From UBA6164 sp964344155 (GTDB lineage: Bacteria; Patescibacteriota; Gracilibacteria; BD1-5; UBA6164), in NCBI GenBank assembly GCA_964344155.1, contig CAYFMG010000006.1, positions 5,808 to 69,807 on the forward strand: a stretch of 64,000 nt of DNA, written 5' to 3'. The position numbers and the translations under genes are program-made. The notes under the pieces were generated by a model. The model was given only the letters and a program-made list of their open reading frames with translations. It searched no databases and had not been told where the DNA came from. This document shows positions 1-11,580 of this stretch, in pieces (the first letter of the stretch is position 1; each line of letters starts with the position of its first letter).

Positions 1-1
1 G

Positions 2-1795
2 GATAGAGAACTTGATAATGAACAAATATCAAGAGTAATCTACTTATGATTAAAATGAATATACCCAACTTGAAACTATATATATGCCAATCCTGAAGAA
101 ATAGTTGATAATAGAATTGTAGCAGGAAAACTAGCAGAAATAATATCTGTACCAAAAGATGACTTAACACACCTACTTAGAAAAAGAGAATTGAGATATG
201 TACCAATAATAAATAAAGTATCTATACATGTTTCTGAGTATTTAAAACAATACTTAGATGAAGAAAAAGAAGCAATAAAAAAATGAATTCTTGATAAAGA
301 AAAATCAATCTCTAAGTTTTTTATATTAACACCTAGACCAAATAGATTATATCCAGAAAACACTCTAGCAGCTCAGATAATAGGTTTTGTTGATAATGAT
401 TGAGTGTGACACTATTGAATAGAATGACAATTTAATAATGTATTAAAATGAAATAACTGAAAAATAGTTTCAAGAAAAGATATACTATGAAGAATAATAG
501 ATCCAATATCTCTAGAACAAGAAGACTTAATCTGAGAATGAATATCTATAATAACAACAATAGATAGAAATATACAAAAAAAAGTAGAACAAATATTAAA
601 AGCATGAGTTGAAGAGTACAAGGCAAACAAATGAACTATAGTGATAATGAATCCTAAAAACTGAAAAATTATTTCTATGGCAAACTACCCATCTTATAAT
701 ATAAATAACTACGGTGATGTATATGAGTTAGAAAAAGTTAAGTATACTGAGTATCCTCAACCAGAAATAGATTTATTATGATATCCTATTTTTGTAAAAG
801 ATGAAGAAAACTGAGAAAAATATTTTTATGATAACAAAGAAATATTTCTAAGAAAAGCATCAAGAGAAGAGCTTGCTGATAAAGCTTTGATAAAATATAA
901 ATACAAAAATTGATTTTGAGCACAAGTATATAAAAATGATGCAATATCATCTTTGTATGAACCATGATCAATTATGAAATCTATAACTGTTGCTATCTGA
1001 CTAGATACCTGAGAAATCAATAGTCAATCTATGTATACAGATAAATGAAAGGTTACAATTGATAGCTTTGAAATAGAAAATGTTTCAGATAAGTGTCTTT
1101 GATATAATAGTTTTTCTCATGCCTTAAATTACAGTTGTAATGTATGAATGATTAGAATAGTTCAAAGAGTTTGAAAAGTATTAATGCACCAATATTTTAA
1201 TGATTTTGGTTTTTGAGATATAACATGAATAGATTTATCATGAGAAGTTTTTTCCAAGATAAAACCATGGGAAAGATGGTCAACAGCACAACTTTTAACA
1301 AGTAGTTATTGACTTTGAATCAGTGTTACTCCTTTACAAATGGCTTCAGCATATACTGCTTTGGCAAATTGATGAATATATATAAAGCCAAGAGTAATAG
1401 AGGAAATAAGATTTGCTGATTGAAAAATTATAAAAAATAAAAAAGAAGAAGTAAGAAGAGTTATAAAAGAATCTACATCAGATTTAATAACAGATATGTT
1501 AGTCTCTTCAGTTAATGATTGAGTAGCCAAAACATGATGAGTACAATGATACTCTCTAGCCTGAAAAACATGAACATCTCAGATTCCATACAAATGAAAA
1601 TATGAAAAATGAATATGATCAACAATTTGATCTTATGCTTGATATTGACCAGCAGAAGACCCAAAATTTGTTATTATTGTAAAACTAGAAAGACCTAGAA
1701 CAAATGAGTTTGGTTGAAAAACTTCAGCATTTATTTTTGCTAAAGTAGCATCATATTTATTTGATTATTACTGAATACCAAAAAGAGGTAAATAA
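2..1795 (+). CDS. Penicillin-binding protein, FtsI/PBP2-type transpeptidase (5' end outside window)
   Basis: D,D-transpeptidase that cross-links peptidoglycan in the periplasm. The visible 597 residues hold all three catalytic motifs: S-I-M-K (S about residue 323), S-C-N (about 378) and K-T-G-T (about 522, its glycine encoded by UGA). An N-terminal PBP dimerisation-type region precedes them, with the typical N-P-K-N-G-K-I stretch before the catalytic domain. The start codon and membrane anchor lie upstream of the window. The next gene follows after 18 bp, so the two may be co-transcribed. FtsI (division) and PBP2/MrdA (elongation) cannot be told apart without the N-terminus. The class is certain, the exact orthology is not. 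Confidence 0.93.
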
Positions 1796-1813
1796 TTTTT
1801 TAATAAATGTATT

Positions 1814-3421
1814 ATGATTTTAGAAATAGTTGTATTAGCGATTTTTGTTGCCACCTTGTTTAATATAATATTAAACAGGTTTAATATGCCTACAATTATA
1901 GGTTATATAATTACATGAACCATTATTACATATGCCTTTTGATTACAAGAAATTGTTTGAAACAAAAACTTAAAAGAGATTGCTGAATTTGGTATAGTAT
2001 TTTTGATGTTTACCATTGGTTTGGAGTTTTCTTTCAAAAACTTAGTAAAAATGAAAAGGGAAGTTTTCTTGCTTTGAAGTTTGCAGTTTTTTATAACAGC
2101 CACGGTGTTTTTCTTTATGACTCAGTTTTTCTTTGAATTAACTAATAAGGAAGCTATTATTGTTGCAGTATGATTAAGCTTATCTTCAACAGCTATAGTT
2201 TTGAAGCTTTTGAATGAAAATGGTGATATAAATAAAACATATTGAAATAAAGCTCTTGGAATACTTATTTTTCAAGACTTAATGGTTATACCAATACTTC
2301 TTTTGATAACAGTTTTTTCAGATCATAACACGAGTTTACCTGTACTATTATGAGAAACATTTATTAGTGCTTTAGTATTATTACTTATACTTTGGGTTGT
2401 TGGTAGATATTTACTTGATATTTTTATATATAGAGTAGTTAAAACAAACTCTAATGAAATATTTATATGATCAATTTTATTTATTATAATATGAGCCGCA
2501 GCACTAGCTCATAGTTTCGGTTTTTCTTATTCTCTCTGAGCTTTTATAGCATGAATGCTAATAGCAGAAACTCATTATAAGTACCAAGTTGAAGCAGATT
2601 TAATACCTTTTAGAGATATACTTTTAGGTTTTTTCTTTGTTACAGTATGAATGCAGTTAAATGTAGATGTTATATTTAATTATATATGAATTATTTTTGT
2701 ACTACTTTTGTTATTTTTATTAGTAAAAACACTTGTTATATATTATAGTTTAGTTTGTTTTTGACCTAAAAGATCAGTATTTAAAACAGCGCTTAGTTTG
2801 TTTCAATTCTGAGAATTTGGTATAGTAGTTTTCGAGCTTGCTAGTATAAAAAATCTTATAGATCCATCTATGTCTCAAATATTGATAGTTGCAATTATCT
2901 TTTCAATGATTCTTACACCTTTTATGTTAAAGAAAGTAACAGAAATAACAGATTTTTTCTTTTGACATAAGTATTTAGCAAAAGATGACTGCGTAATTAA
3001 GAAAAAATTAAGCTGACATGTGGTTTTGATTTGATATGGTAGATTGTGAAAATTACTACTTGAAAAAATAGAAAAAAAGAAAATGAGGTATGTAGTTATA
3101 GAAAACAGTATAAAAAATTATAAGGAAGCAAAAAGAAACTGAAAAAATATAATTTATTGAAATGCCTTTCAAGCAAATACATTAAAATCAGTAAATATAG
3201 AATCAGCAAGTACTATATTGATATCAATTTGAAAAAGTAAAAAACTATACTTAATATCAAATCTAGTTAAAAAAATGAATCTGGATTGAAATATAGTAGT
3301 TAAGGTTAATAATTTTGAAGAAGAAAGAATGCTTAAAGAACTATGAATACATGATATAATAGTAGAAACAGAAAAAACGGGGAATGCTATGTTTAATAAA
3401 GTAAGCAAGAAAAAAGAATAA
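1814..3421 (+). CDS. CPA2-family cation:proton antiporter with RCK/TrkA-N domain (KefB/YbaL-like)
   Basis: Membrane antiporter of the monovalent cation:proton antiporter-2 family, 535 aa. About 12 hydrophobic segments fill residues 1-385, including the family hallmarks L-M-F-T-I-G-L-E-F and L-S-S-T-A-I-V. A cytosolic NAD-binding Rossmann domain follows, starting near residue 400 with G-Y-G-R-L-G, which typically gates the channel by nucleotide or redox state. The ion (K+ or Na+) cannot be read from sequence. ATG is 18 bp after the PBP gene. A strong intrinsic terminator begins at the stop codon. Many membrane glycines are UGA. Confidence 0.9.
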
Positions 3422-3446
3422 ATCTATAGATTTATTCTTTTTTCTT
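3411..3446 (+). terminator. Intrinsic terminator after the antiporter gene
   Basis: Perfect hairpin AAAGAATAAATC / GATTTATTCTTT with a TATA loop, followed by a T-run. The stop codon of the antiporter lies inside the left stem. Confidence 0.85.
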
Positions 3447-3481
3447 AATTTTATTTTCTTAACTTTTTTCTTATGAAAAAA

Positions 3482-3556
3482 TGGTGCCGAGGGGCGGATT
3501 TGAACCACCGACACAGGCCTTTTCAGGGCCCTGCTCTACCCCTGAGCTACCCCGGC
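3482..3556 (-). tRNA. tRNA-Phe (GAA)
   Basis: Read on the minus strand, the gene gives a complete 75-nt cloverleaf. The acceptor is GCCGGGG paired with CCTCGGC (one G-T pair). The D arm is GCTCAGGGGTAGAGC. The anticodon stem GGGCC/GGCCT holds the loop CTGAAAA, so the anticodon is GAA (Phe). The T arm has the GTTCAAATC loop. The 3' CCA is genome-encoded. The gene is much richer in G+C than its surroundings, as expected for a structured RNA. Confidence 0.96.
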
Positions 3557-3640
3557 GTAGCACTTAGTGCCAATGTATTATATTAAAAAAAATAAATAAT
3601 CAAATCTTTTTTCTACTTTTTTTATTTTAATAAAAATCTC

Positions 3641-3668
3641 TTTACAAAAATCAAAAAATAAATAATAT
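3641..3668 (+). promoter_or_regulatory. Sigma-70-type promoter of htpG
   Basis: -35 TTTACA (3641-3646), a 16-bp spacer and -10 TAATAT (3663-3668). The CIRCE operator starts two bases downstream, at the expected transcription start, which supports the assignment. Confidence 0.6.
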
Positions 3669-3669
3669 A

Positions 3670-3696
3670 TTAGCACTTAAAATACTTAAGTGCTAT
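3670..3696 (+). promoter_or_regulatory. CIRCE operator (HrcA-binding inverted repeat)
   Basis: TTAGCACTT, nine bases, then AAGTGCTAT. This is the CIRCE layout (TTAGCACTC-N9-GAGTGCTAA), with 10 inner bases per arm forming a perfect inverted repeat. It sits between the htpG promoter and start codon, so HrcA-type heat-shock repression of htpG is the natural inference. HrcA itself is not in the window. Confidence 0.85.
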
Positions 3697-3725
3697 TAAA
3701 ATAATTTAGAATTTAATACAATAAT

Positions 3726-5624
3726 ATGACAAAACATAATTTTGAAGCAGAAACTTGAAGAATATTAGAATTATTAACTCATAGTATATATTCAAACAAA
3801 GAAATATTTTTAAGAGAGTTAGTATCAAATTCAGCTGATGCTATAGATAAAGCTAGATTAAAAAGTTTGACAGATACAAATTTTTTATGAAATGATAATG
3901 AATTAAAAATAACAATAACAAGTGATGAAAAAGCTAATACAGTTACTATAGAAGATAATGGTATAGGTATGAGTGAAGAAGAATTAGTGTCTCATTTGGG
4001 TACTATAGCTAAATCATGAACAAAAGAGTTTATAGAAAAACTAGGAAAAGCAAAAGAAGACTGAGAACATAATCTTATAGGACAATTTTGAGTATGATTT
4101 TACTCAAGTTTCATGGTAGCTGATAAAGTAGAAGTAGAATCAAAAAGTGCTTTGGATAAAAAAGCTCATAAATGGACAAGTGATTGAAAAACTTGATATA
4201 ATATAGAGGAAATAGAAAAAGAGACAAGAGGTACAAAAATAACTCTTTATATAAATGAAGCAAATGTAGAATTAGCAAAAGAATGGAAACTAAAAGAGTT
4301 AATTAAAAAATACTCAAACTATGTATGAGTACCAATTATGATGAGAGAATATGATAGTAGACCAGAAGAAGAAAAGAAAAAAGAACCAAAAACAATGCCT
4401 TTTGAACAAGTGAATGAAACAAAACCAATATGGAAAAAATCTAAAACTGAAATAACAAAAGAAGAATACAAAGCTTTTTATGCGTCTGTAAGTAATGATT
4501 GGAATGAACCACTTTTTCATATACATAACAATGTAGAATGATTAGCTAGTTATAAATCTATACTATTTTCTCCAAAAGAGTTAAATATGTACCAAAACTT
4601 ATCTGATCCAAATTTAGAATATGGACCAAAACTATATGTTCAAAATGTACTGATTTTAGAAAATGCAAAAGAATTATTACCTGTATGGCTTAGGTTTATA
4701 TTTTGAGTAGTAGAAACAAATGATCTACCTCTTAATATATCAAGAGAAATGTTACAAGATAATTCTGTTTTAGATAAAATTAAAAAATGACTTACAAAAA
4801 AAGTTTTAGCAGAGTTAGGAAAAACACTAAAAAATAACAGAGAAGATTATCTTACATTTTGGAGTAATTATGGAAAAGTATTAAAAGAATGAGTACATTA
4901 TGAACTTGATTTAAAACCTGAAATAGCAGAAATTTCTTTATTTAACTCTGTAAATGAATCAAAATTAATAACACTGGACGAATATATTGAATCTAACTCT
5001 GATAGTAAATCTATATATTATATAATAGCAAAATCAGAAGCTGAAGCATTAGCTAGTCCATACTTAAATCAATTCAAAGATAAAGGCATAGATGTACTTG
5101 TATTAACAGATCCAATTGATTCTTTTATGATCCAATGATTTAATGATTATAAAGAAAAAACACTAGTTTCTATTACTAGTGCAGATATTGAACTTGAAGA
5201 AAAAACAGAAGAACAAAAGAAAGAACAAGAAGAAAAAGAAAAACAATTTACAGGTATTTTTGATCTAGTAAAAAATACTCTATGAGAAGAAAAAATAGAA
5301 AAAGTAGTATTTAATGATAAGCTTTGAGATGCCCTATGAGCACTAAAAACACCAGCTAGCGGTATAGATCCTCAACTAGAAAAAATGATGAAAGCTATGT
5401 GACAAGAAGTACCAGTTCAAAAGAGAATACTGGAATTGAATCCAAAAAATAGTTTGATAGATTCTATGAAAAAAGAATTTGAAGCAGATGTGAAATCAGA
5501 AAAACTACAAGATGTTATAAAATACGCATATTCTCAAGCTATACTTTTAGAATGATGAGAATTACAAAATCCAGCAGAGTTTATATCTCTTACAAATAAA
5601 TTTGCAGGAGGTTATATGAAATAA
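3726..5624 (+). CDS. htpG: Chaperone HtpG (Hsp90)
   Basis: ATP-dependent cytosolic chaperone, 632 aa, the normal bacterial length. The N-terminal GHKL ATPase domain shows E-L-V-S-N-S-A-D-A-I-D, D-N-G-I-G-M and the lid motif G-Q-F-G-V-G-F-Y-S, where UGA codes for two invariant glycines. The middle domain contains N-I-S-R-E-M-L-Q (catalytic Arg loop). The C-terminal dimerisation domain ends in G-G-Y-M-K. A charged linker (R-P-E-E-E-K-K-K) separates the first two domains. It is monocistronic: CIRCE and promoter upstream, terminator directly after the stop. Confidence 0.98.
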
Positions 5625-5637
5625 ACTTGAAAAAAAC

Positions 5638-5674
5638 AAAATAAACTTATACTAAAAGTATAGGTTTATTTTTT
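5638..5674 (+). terminator. Intrinsic terminator after htpG
   Basis: Hairpin AAATAAACTTATACT / GTATAGGTTTATTT with an AAAA loop, then a T-run. Confidence 0.85.
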
Positions 5675-5689
5675 AATAAAAAAACAAAA

Positions 5690-7189
5690 ATGAATAAAAC
5701 AGCCCTCATAATTTTGGACTGATTTTGAATAAATAATATAGATAACGAAAACAATGCTATAAGGCAAGCAAATACTCCAAATTTTGATAAATTATTTAAA
5801 CAGAAAAAGTTTGCTAGCTTGGAGGCTAGTTGAGAATCAGTAGGAGTACTTGATTGACAGATTTGAAATTCAGAAGTATGACACATGACAATATGAGCCT
5901 GAAAAATCATAAAACAAAGTATTTTAGAAATAAATGAATCATTTTTAAATAATAGCTTTTTGCTAAACAAAGTTTTTACAAATTCTATAAAGCATACAAA
6001 GAAATATAATTCAACTATACATATTATGTGATTGTTGTGACCTTGATGAGTACATGCTCATAGTGAACACATAATAAATATTTTGAAATATATACCATCA
6101 GAGATAAAAATATGCCTTCATCTTTTTTGAGATTGAAGAGATACTAGTTACAATTCAATGTGAGACAATTTAAAAGAGTTTTTAAAAGAAATCCATATTT
6201 ATGACAATGTTGAGATAGCATCTATTTCAGGTAGATTTTATGCTATGGATAGAGATAATAATTGGGACAGAATAGAAAAATCATATAATGCTATAGTAAA
6301 TGCAGAGCCAAAAAGTGACTTAAGTCCATTAAAGTATATAGAAAAATCATACAATAATTGAATATATGATGAGTTTTTAGAACCAGTTAATTTTACTTGA
6401 GCAAAAATAAACAAAGATGATACAGTTTATTTTATGAATTTTAGATCAGATAGAGCAAGACAAATAACTCAAGCTATAACAAGTGATCATTTTAAATGAG
6501 ATTTTGATATAAAAAAACTAAGTAATCTTTATTTTGTTACAATGACAAAATATTATGAAGAATATAAGTGAAAAGTATTTATAGAAAAACAAGATTTAGA
6601 TAATCAATTGGTTGATATATTAGAGAAAAATAATTTAACTCACTTACATATAGCAGAAACAGAAAAATATGCACACGTAACGAAGTTTTTTAATTGATGA
6701 AGACATACTCCATTAAAACTAGAAAAAGATATTCTTATACCTTCTCACAAAGTAAAAACATATGATTTAGACCCAGAAATGTCAGCGTTAGAGGTATATG
6801 ATGCTTTTATAAAAAATAGTCTTTTGTATGATTTTTCGGTTATAAATTTTGCTAATCCAGATATGGTATGACATACTTGAAATATGCAAGCATCTAAGGT
6901 AGCTATAGAACTACTAGATAAAATAATTAAAAATATTATAGAGTTTTGAAGAAATAATAATATAAACTTGATAATAACATCTGATCATTGAAACTGTGAA
7001 GAAATGGGGAGTGTAGAAAATCCTCATACATGACATACTTTGAACCCAGTACCATGTTTTTGTTTTAAAAATTGAGAACAACTAGAGTTACACAAAAAAT
7101 GATGACTACAAGATATAGCACCAACTATATTGGAATTAATATGACTAGAACATAGTTTTGAAATGACATGAGAAAGTTTAATTTCATAA
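5690..7189 (+). CDS. gpmI: 2,3-bisphosphoglycerate-independent phosphoglycerate mutase
   Basis: Interconverts 3- and 2-phosphoglycerate in lower glycolysis; Mn-dependent, cytosolic, 499 aa. Metal and phosphate ligands are visible in order: L-D-G-F-G near residue 10, the phosphoserine loop G-N-S-E-V-G-H near 62, G-D-G-R-D-T, S-G-R-F-Y-A-M-D-R-D, E-K-Y-A-H-V-T-K-F, N-P-D-M-V-G-H-T-G and T-S-D-H-G-N-C-E. Its stop codon overlaps the first bases of a palindromic repeat, beyond which the enolase gene ends convergently. Clustering with enolase, the next glycolytic step, fits a shared pathway although they are on opposite strands. Confidence 0.97.
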
Positions 7190-7307
7190 CTCACCCTCAG
7201 TCCCTCTCTTACTTAAGAGAGGGAAGAAAAAAGGTAAGATTTTAAATTATAAATTTTATAAAAAAGTTCCCCTCTCTTAAGTAAGAGAGGGGTTAGGGGT
7301 GAGTTAT
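7186..7307. repeat. Two-lobed palindromic intergenic element, copy 1
   Basis: Outer inverted termini ATAACTCACCC ... GGGGTGAGTTAT enclose two perfect hairpins: CCCTCTCTTACTTAAGAGAGGG and CCCCTCTCTTAAGTAAGAGAGGGG. It lies between the convergent gpmI and enolase genes and may serve as a bidirectional terminator. It is one of at least five full copies in the window. Confidence 0.85.
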
Positions 7308-7312
7308 GATAA

Positions 7313-8542
7313 TTATTTTATCATCTCCTCAATTTTCATAAGTCTGTTATATTTACAAATTCTTTCACTTCTAGATAGGCTACCTGTTTTTATAAATCAA
7401 GTTCATAGTCATACTGCTAAATCAGCTATGAATGTATCTTCTGTTTCTCATGATCTATGAGAAATAATAGAAATCATATCATGTTTAGCTCATAGTTTGA
7501 TAGCATCAAGAGTTTCTGAAACTGTTCAGATTTGGTTAAGTTTTATTAAAATAGCATTAGCTAGATTTTTTTCTATACCTAAATTTATTCTTTCTATATT
7601 AGTAACAAATAAATCATCTCAAACAATTTTTATTTTATCTCAAAGTCTAGCTTGCATAAGTTTCCATCATTCAAAATCATCTTCTCATAAAGGATCTTCA
7701 ATAGAAAAAATAGGATAATTTTCTACTAGCTCTTCAAAATATTCTACAAGCTCAGTTGAGTTTAGTTTTTTTCATTCTCATTTCATATTGTATACTCAAT
7801 CTTCATAAAACTCTGAAGCAGCTACATCCATAGAAATTTTTACCCTGTCAGTATCATATCAAGCATTATTAATAGCTTCTATAATAGTATCAATAGCTTC
7901 TTTACTAGAGCTTAGGTTTGGAGCAAAACCTCATTCATCTCAAACTGTAGTAGCTAATCATTTTTTATTTAAAATAGATTTTAGATTATGAAAAATTTCA
8001 GCACCAATTCTTACAGCTTCTTTTATAGAATTAGCTCAAACAGGAGTAATCATAAATTCTTGGAAATCAAGGGAGTTGTTGGCATGTTCTCAACCGTTTA
8101 TTATATTCATTAGAGGTATAGGCATTTTGTATTCTCAATCTTTTAGATATTCAAAAACCTCTTTGTTTTGATTTTTTGCATTAGCTGTAACAAAAGCCAT
8201 AGAACAACCAAGTAGAGCATTTGCTCAAAGCTTTGATTTATTTTTAGTATGGTCAAGATTTATTAAAAATTTATCAAATTCATATATATTATCAAAAGTT
8301 TTTCATACTATATTTTCTTTTATAGTTGTTTCAATATTTTCCACAGCTTTTAGTACTCATTTTCATAGATATCTATCTTTATCACCATCTCTTAATTCTA
8401 ATGCTTCGTGTATTCATGTACTAGCTCCACTAGGAACCATAGCAGATCAAATTGTACCATCTATATCTATTTCAACTTCTATTGTAGGATTTCAACGAGA
8501 GTCTAATATTTCTCTAGCTTTTATGTTTTTTATTTCAGGCAT
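7313..8542 (-). CDS. eno: Enolase
   Basis: Converts 2-phosphoglycerate to phosphoenolpyruvate, 409 aa. Visible signatures: N-terminal A-R-E-I-L-D-S-R-G-N-P, the loop S-G-A-S-T-G, D-F-Q-E-F-M-I, G-D-E-G-G-F-A-P, the Mg ligands in S-I-E-D-P-L and G-D-D-L-F-V-T-N, catalytic Lys in I-K-L-N-Q-I-G-T, and S-H-R-S-G-E-T-E-D near the C-terminus. It is slightly shorter than the typical 425-435 aa. ATG is chosen because it gives the conserved M-P-E-I-K-N-I start. It is convergent with gpmI. Confidence 0.97.
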
Positions 8543-8627
8543 TTTTTATATTTAATTTTAAAGTGTTTAAATTATATTGTATTTTATTAAAATGCAATAT
8601 AATAATGATAATTTTAGTTATATTTTC

Positions 8628-8729
8628 ATAACTCACCTTTGAATTTCCTCTCTTACTTAAGAGAGGAAGGCTTCAGTAATTTGTAGCCCCTTTCTCTTAA
8701 GTAAGAGAAAGGATTCAGGATAGAGTTAT
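8628..8729. repeat. Two-lobed palindromic intergenic element, copy 2
   Basis: ATAACTCACC...GAGTTAT termini. Left lobe TTCCTCTCTTACTTAAGAGAGGAA, right lobe CCTTTCTCTTAAGTAAGAGAAAGG. A short inner stem GGCTTCA...TGTAGCC separates the lobes. It lies between the divergent enolase and DUF302 genes. Confidence 0.85.
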
Positions 8730-8758
8730 GTTTGTTTATTTAATTTTAAATATTATTT

Positions 8759-9145
8759 ATGCAGTATTTTTATAAAAAGATTTTGGATATGTCTTTTGAA
8801 GAGGCATTAGATGAAGTGCGTTTAGTTTTTGCTGAATCTGGTTTTTGAGTAGTTTCAAATGTAGATGTTAGATCTAGGATAAAAGATAAAATAGATCCTG
8901 ATTTCCCTGAATATGTTATTTATTGAGTTTGTAATCCAGAGCTAGGTTATAAGTATATGGAAGTCGATATGGATTTATGAGTTTTTATGCCTTGCTCAGT
9001 AGCTATTTATAAAAAGGATAACAAGGTTGTTGTTTCAGCTTGATTGCCTGATGTGATGATTTCAGGGATTGTTGAGTGAGAAAAATTAGATCAATTAAAC
9101 AAAGATGTTACTAAAATACTAAAAGATATAGTTGATAGTATATAA
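8759..9145 (+). CDS. DUF302-family protein
   Basis: Small soluble protein, 128 aa. It matches the DUF302 pattern: an N-terminal F-E-E-A-L-D-E-V-R helix, then G-V-C-N-P-E-L-G-Y (the conserved C-N-P turn), a D-L-G-V-F-M-P-C-S-V-A-I-Y strand ending in a conserved Pro-Cys, and the closing V-V-S-A-G-L-P. The family's function is not established; structures show a small alpha/beta fold. The two cysteines (C-N-P and P-C-S) could suggest a thiol or metal role, which is inference. It is monocistronic, between a palindromic element and a bidirectional terminator. Confidence 0.8.
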
Positions 9146-9176
9146 AAAAAAGTGAAACATAAGTTTCACTTTTTTT
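9146..9176. terminator. Bidirectional terminator
   Basis: AAAAAGTGAAAC / GTTTCACTTTTTTT around an ATAA loop, between two convergent genes. T-runs on both strands let it serve both. Confidence 0.85.
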
Positions 9177-10371
9177 AGGCTCTTTTTTTAAGTTTTGGTC
9201 ACCATTTCGCTATTTTGTTATTTACTCTAGCTTTTGTTGCTCATTTAGATCTTGTATGATGATACTTTTCATACAATGTTCTCATAGCATATTGATTTCA
9301 ATTAGTTAACATATTTTTTAGATGCTTATTAGTTCATCATTTATAAAAAGTATTAATTAAAAACAAAATACTTTGTTGTTCAGCTGATAATTTTTTTGGA
9401 TCAAATCATACAGTGTTATAAGCAGTTTTTACCCAATCAGGAAGATTATCGTTACTATATTTTTTAATTGGAGGATATTTTTTTCATGTATAAAACATAT
9501 AACAGTTTCTCAAAGCTGTTTCAAAAGAAGTAAATCTTCATTTATATCTATTTCAATTTTTATTTAGATATTGAAAATATCATTTTGCAGAAGATCATTC
9601 AGTATTGTTAACATTTTTTCAATCAGTTTCCATATCTGTTGTAAAAGCTACAAATGTTTTTATATTTTTTAATAATACACTTCTAGGTATATTTTTACAA
9701 CCTAAGTTTTTTTCTATTAGTTTTAAAGCAACTTCTTGAATATCACTTGTTAATCAGTGTTCTCTTATAAAACTTACATAATTAAAATTGTCTCATAGTC
9801 TTTTTTCTTGTTTGTCTAATAACAATGATACTCATGTTTTTGTTTCTTTTCTTTCTACTTGAGCAACTTGATTACTTATATCGTCAGGTTCTCATAGGTA
9901 TATTTTATTTCATTTTTTATATACTAGTGTTCAGACAGGTATAGTTGTTTCGGTAAATTCTCCCCAAACGACATTTTCTTTTTTATATTTTATACCATTA
10001 TTAACACAAGTTCTATATAGAGTAGTTTCTGGAGTAACTTGTCATAGATATTCATAATTACTTCTTTTTATTTCAATCTCTTTTTTTATTGCTAACCTAG
10101 CATTGATAGATTCTTTTTTAGCACTATTTTTTAAATCATTTAAATATCTTACAATTTCTTGGTATTCATTTCTTGTAACTTTTTTGTCAGAAAATTTCTC
10201 ATTAACAAAGTCATTTAATTGCTTTGCTTTTGATCTAGGTAGTCAATTTTTTTCTAAATATTCTTCTTGTCTTTCAGGTGAAAGTTTTGTATAGTTTTGT
10301 AATATCTTTAAAAAATTAATTATTTTTTCACTACCACCAACTGTCCAGGATTGTTGTTCAAAGTTTCCCAT
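9175..10371 (-). CDS. Lytic transglycosylase (SLT)-like protein
   Basis: 398 aa, no obvious signal peptide. The C-terminal half resembles phage and cell-wall SLT/lysozyme-fold domains. A candidate catalytic Glu lies in T-D-M-E-T-D-G, followed by S-S-A-K-G-Y-F-Q-Y-L (family consensus S-A-K-G-x-F-Q-F), then L-S-A-E-Q-Q-S-I-L-F-L and a late Y-H-H-T-R. The N-terminal half (residues 1-190) is charged, helical and unrecognised; it may be a targeting or baseplate-like region. The next upstream gene on the same strand is mltG, another murein-cleaving enzyme, but a terminator separates them. Activity is inferred from short motifs only. Confidence 0.6.
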
Positions 10372-10427
10372 GTTTTAATTATATATTAATTATTTCTATA
10401 ATTTTAACATATTTTGTTTTAAAATAC

Positions 10428-10456
10428 AAAAAAAGTCTATCTCATGTATAGACTTT
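10428..10456 (-). terminator. Intrinsic terminator of mltG
   Basis: Ten-base perfect stem AAAAGTCTAT / ATAGACTTTT around a seven-base loop, with a T-run on the minus strand. The mltG stop codon falls inside the stem. Confidence 0.8.
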
Positions 10457-11456
10457 TATTTCTTTCGTGATCTTTATTGGTTCTAGCGTAGTATATTTTT
10501 CATGTTTTTGTGTTGTGTAAATAGAACCAGTAAGCAGTTTTTTTGTGGTTTAGAGTAGCGTTTATTGTATCATAGCTAGGATTTCAAATAGGAGTTTTTG
10601 GTAGTCATTTCATAGTTCTTGTATTATATTCACTTTTTTCATGAATATATTTACTTACTACCATTTTACATTGCTCACTTGTGAGCTTGTGGGGATAACA
10701 TACTGTAATATCAGCTCCAATCATCCATCAAGCATCAAGTCTCTTTTTCAAAATACCAGCTACTGTAGATTTTTCTTTCTTATTTTTTTCTTCTTTTTCT
10801 ACTATACTTGCCAAATTAATTAACTCTTCAATTTGTTTGTTATCTAGATTATATAATATTGTTTTATATACCTTATTTTCAAAAGATTCTAGTTGTTTTA
10901 TAACAAAAACATTTATTTTAAAATTCTCAGATAGTACTGTGTAAGTATCAGGATACAAGAATCATTCAAGAGTATCTAATCATTCTATAAAAGGGAAAAA
11001 TTCAGTTAATTTTGTTATCTTTTCTTTATTTGTTACATAATTAATATACTCTCAAGCTTTTATTAATCATTTATTACTTAGGTACTCATCTGTATCATAT
11101 ATATTCCGTCATTCTAAAATAGTTACATTTATCTCATCAAAAACAATAGGATTTGATAGTCACTCTAAAATATCCTCAATAGTAGAATCTCTTTCTAGTC
11201 TAAAGTTTCATGCAATTAATTTAAACTCAGGGTTATTATATTTTAAATATATTCTTAAATAATTTGTATTTATATTAAAATTATTAGCTATATCTTCTAT
11301 TTTTTCTCACTCTTTTACTTCTATTATTTTCTCTTCTTTTATAAATATTTTTTCCTTAAAATCAGAGTAGCCTTTATGAACAAAAAATCATAAAAGAGCA
11401 AAAATAACCAATGTTATTTTTATCATACTTATAAAAGGATTAGTCTTTTTTCTCAT
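10437..11456 (-). CDS. mltG: Endolytic murein transglycosylase MltG (YceG-like)
   Basis: Inner-membrane endolytic transglycosylase that cuts nascent glycan strands, 339 aa. One N-terminal transmembrane segment (about residues 9-25) is followed by a LysM-like segment (V-K-E-G-E-K-I-E-D-I-A-N-N-F) and the YceG domain. The diagnostic A-S-I-V-E-K-E (catalytic Glu) and the Y-N-T-R-T-M-K-G-L-P-K-T-P-I-G-N-P-type motif are both present. Late Y-Y-A-R-T-N-K-D-H matches the family C-terminus. ATG is the only start that gives the cationic N-terminus and TM segment. Confidence 0.95.
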
Positions 11457-11580
11457 AATCTAGGGTAGAGGATTTAAGTTTTATGTATTTATTTTAATCT
11501 TTATATTTATTTTATCAAGTAAAATTTTTAATTTTTGTTTTTTTGAGTAATATAAAAATATATATAATTAATAAAAAAAT

